A DNA stretch of 24,845 bases from an uncultured Microbacteriaceae bacterium (GTDB taxonomy: Bacteria; Actinomycetota; Actinomycetes; Actinomycetales; Microbacteriaceae): positions 1-24,845 of the forward strand of contig CAKUJB010000012.1 in assembly GCA_934661165.1 (NCBI GenBank). The letters are read 5' to 3'. Shown piece after piece: positions 24,488-24,845 of the stretch (its first letter is position 1; each line of letters starts with the position of its first letter). The notes under the pieces are model-generated. The model was not told where the DNA came from. It ran no database searches and saw only the letters and a program-made list of their open reading frames with translations. The position numbers and the translations under genes are program-made.

Positions 24488-24845
24488 GCGCGGCAACGAC
24501 GCCCGGGCCGCGCCGGCTCTCGCTCGCCGCGCAGTACGTCGCCTACCTCCTCGAGTTCGTGTCGGTCGCCGCCCTGAAGCGGCCCGGATCCCCAGTATTC
24601 CGGGCCGCGCTGGCCGAGGGGGTGCGCCGATCGGGGATCGCTCTCGCGCCGTCACGCCGCGAGGTTGCTCGGGGCCTCATTGAGCTCGACGCCGCCGGGC
24701 GGCTCGCCGCGATCATCGCGAGCCGGTCGGGCTCGGCGTCGTTCTACCGCGACGACTGGAGCGACGATTGGGACCTCGACACCTGGGACCTCGACACCTG
24801 GGACCTCGATACGGACCTCGCCGACGACCTCGACGACTGGGAGCC
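24484..24845 (+). CDS. Small protein, copy 2 of the repeated family, with WDLDT repeats (3' end beyond window)
   Basis: The reading is open from the ATG overlapping the previous stop to the end of the window: 120 codons plus two bases. Residues 10-75 match the protein at 23901: LSLAAQYVAYLL, RPGSPVFRAALAEGV and PSRREVARGLIELDAAGRL align with the segments there. The C-terminal part is different: after FYRDDWSDD come three WDLDT units and DLADDLDDWEP, an acidic, Trp-rich tail that reaches the edge. The gene is incomplete, and its real length and stop are unknown. Function unknown; the tail could be a protein-contact or nucleic-acid-mimic segment, which is conjecture. Confidence 0.65.
   Translation, partial: MSAATTPGPRRLSLAAQYVAYLLEFVSVAALKRPGSPVFRAALAEGVRRSGIALAPSRREVARGLIELDAAGRLAAIIASRSGSASFYRDDWSDDWDLDTWDLDTWDLDTDLADDLDDWE
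24769..24813 (+). repeat. Three tandem 15-bp in-frame repeats (WDLDT)
   Basis: TGGGACCTCGACACC occurs at 24769-24783 and 24784-24798 exactly, and at 24799-24813 with two changes. Each unit encodes W-D-L-D-T. A partial further copy follows. Near-identical DNA suggests recent expansion of the repeat and a length that may vary between strains. Confidence 0.85.

Noticed and set aside
24769..24813. CRISPR repeats
   Set aside because: The 15-bp units are directly adjacent with no spacers, in frame and coding for WDLDT.

Overview
The window looks like a chromosomal segment of a high-GC actinobacterium, most likely Microbacteriaceae or a near relative. The support is very high GC, GTG starts, many genes with a -10 box only 6-8 bases before the start codon (leaderless mRNAs), and a gene order typical of the group: cyclophilin, DUF349, rel, secF-secD-yajC, ruvBAC, yebC, pdxTS, HIT, thrS. 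The genus cannot be named from the sequence alone.

Bases 1-2259 (+) hold the end of a cyclophilin, a DUF349 coiled-coil protein and an orphan AbiEi-like protein. Bases 2238-16899 (-) form one long block. Read in transcription order it is thrS, a HIT-family (Ap4A phosphorylase-like) protein, pdxS, pdxT, a small membrane protein, aspA, yebC, ruvC, ruvA, ruvB, yajC, secD, secF, rel. Most junctions overlap or are short, but internal leaderless promoters break the block into subunits: thrS-HIT, pdxST, membrane gene-aspA, yebC-ruvC, ruvAB, and yajC-secDF-rel. A LexA/SOS-like box lies just upstream of ruvA. The work done is translation, B6 synthesis, aspartate-fumarate metabolism, Holliday junction processing, protein export and the stringent response.

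Bases 16908-20222 carry a DUF3097 gene divergent from thrS, a DUF222/HNH gene overlapping it tail to tail, a small LEA-like helical protein behind two perfect hairpins, and two small hypothetical genes. A tRNA operon follows on the minus strand (Gly-GCC, Cys-GCA, Val-GAC) and ends in a strong hairpin terminator. A divergent tRNA-Val(CAC) lies on the plus strand.

From about 20700 to the end of the window lies what appears to be an integrated element, with its insertion point at the 3' end of tRNA-Val(CAC). It starts with repeats and a tyrosine recombinase that carries an apparent Lsr2-type DNA-binding module inside its core-binding region. Next come a tandem pair of small paralogous genes of unknown function and a predicted membrane-anchored mini metalloprotease. 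A 341-base non-coding region with several palindromes follows. Last is a tightly overlapping operon of an excisionase/AlpA-type HTH protein and three small, apparently related proteins, the last with WDLDT repeats and cut by the window edge. This element is the least explained part of the window. The rest is ordinary core chromosome with a few local oddities: a lipobox on YajC, aspA inserted between pdxT and yebC, and no pgsA-pimA block between HIT and pdxS.
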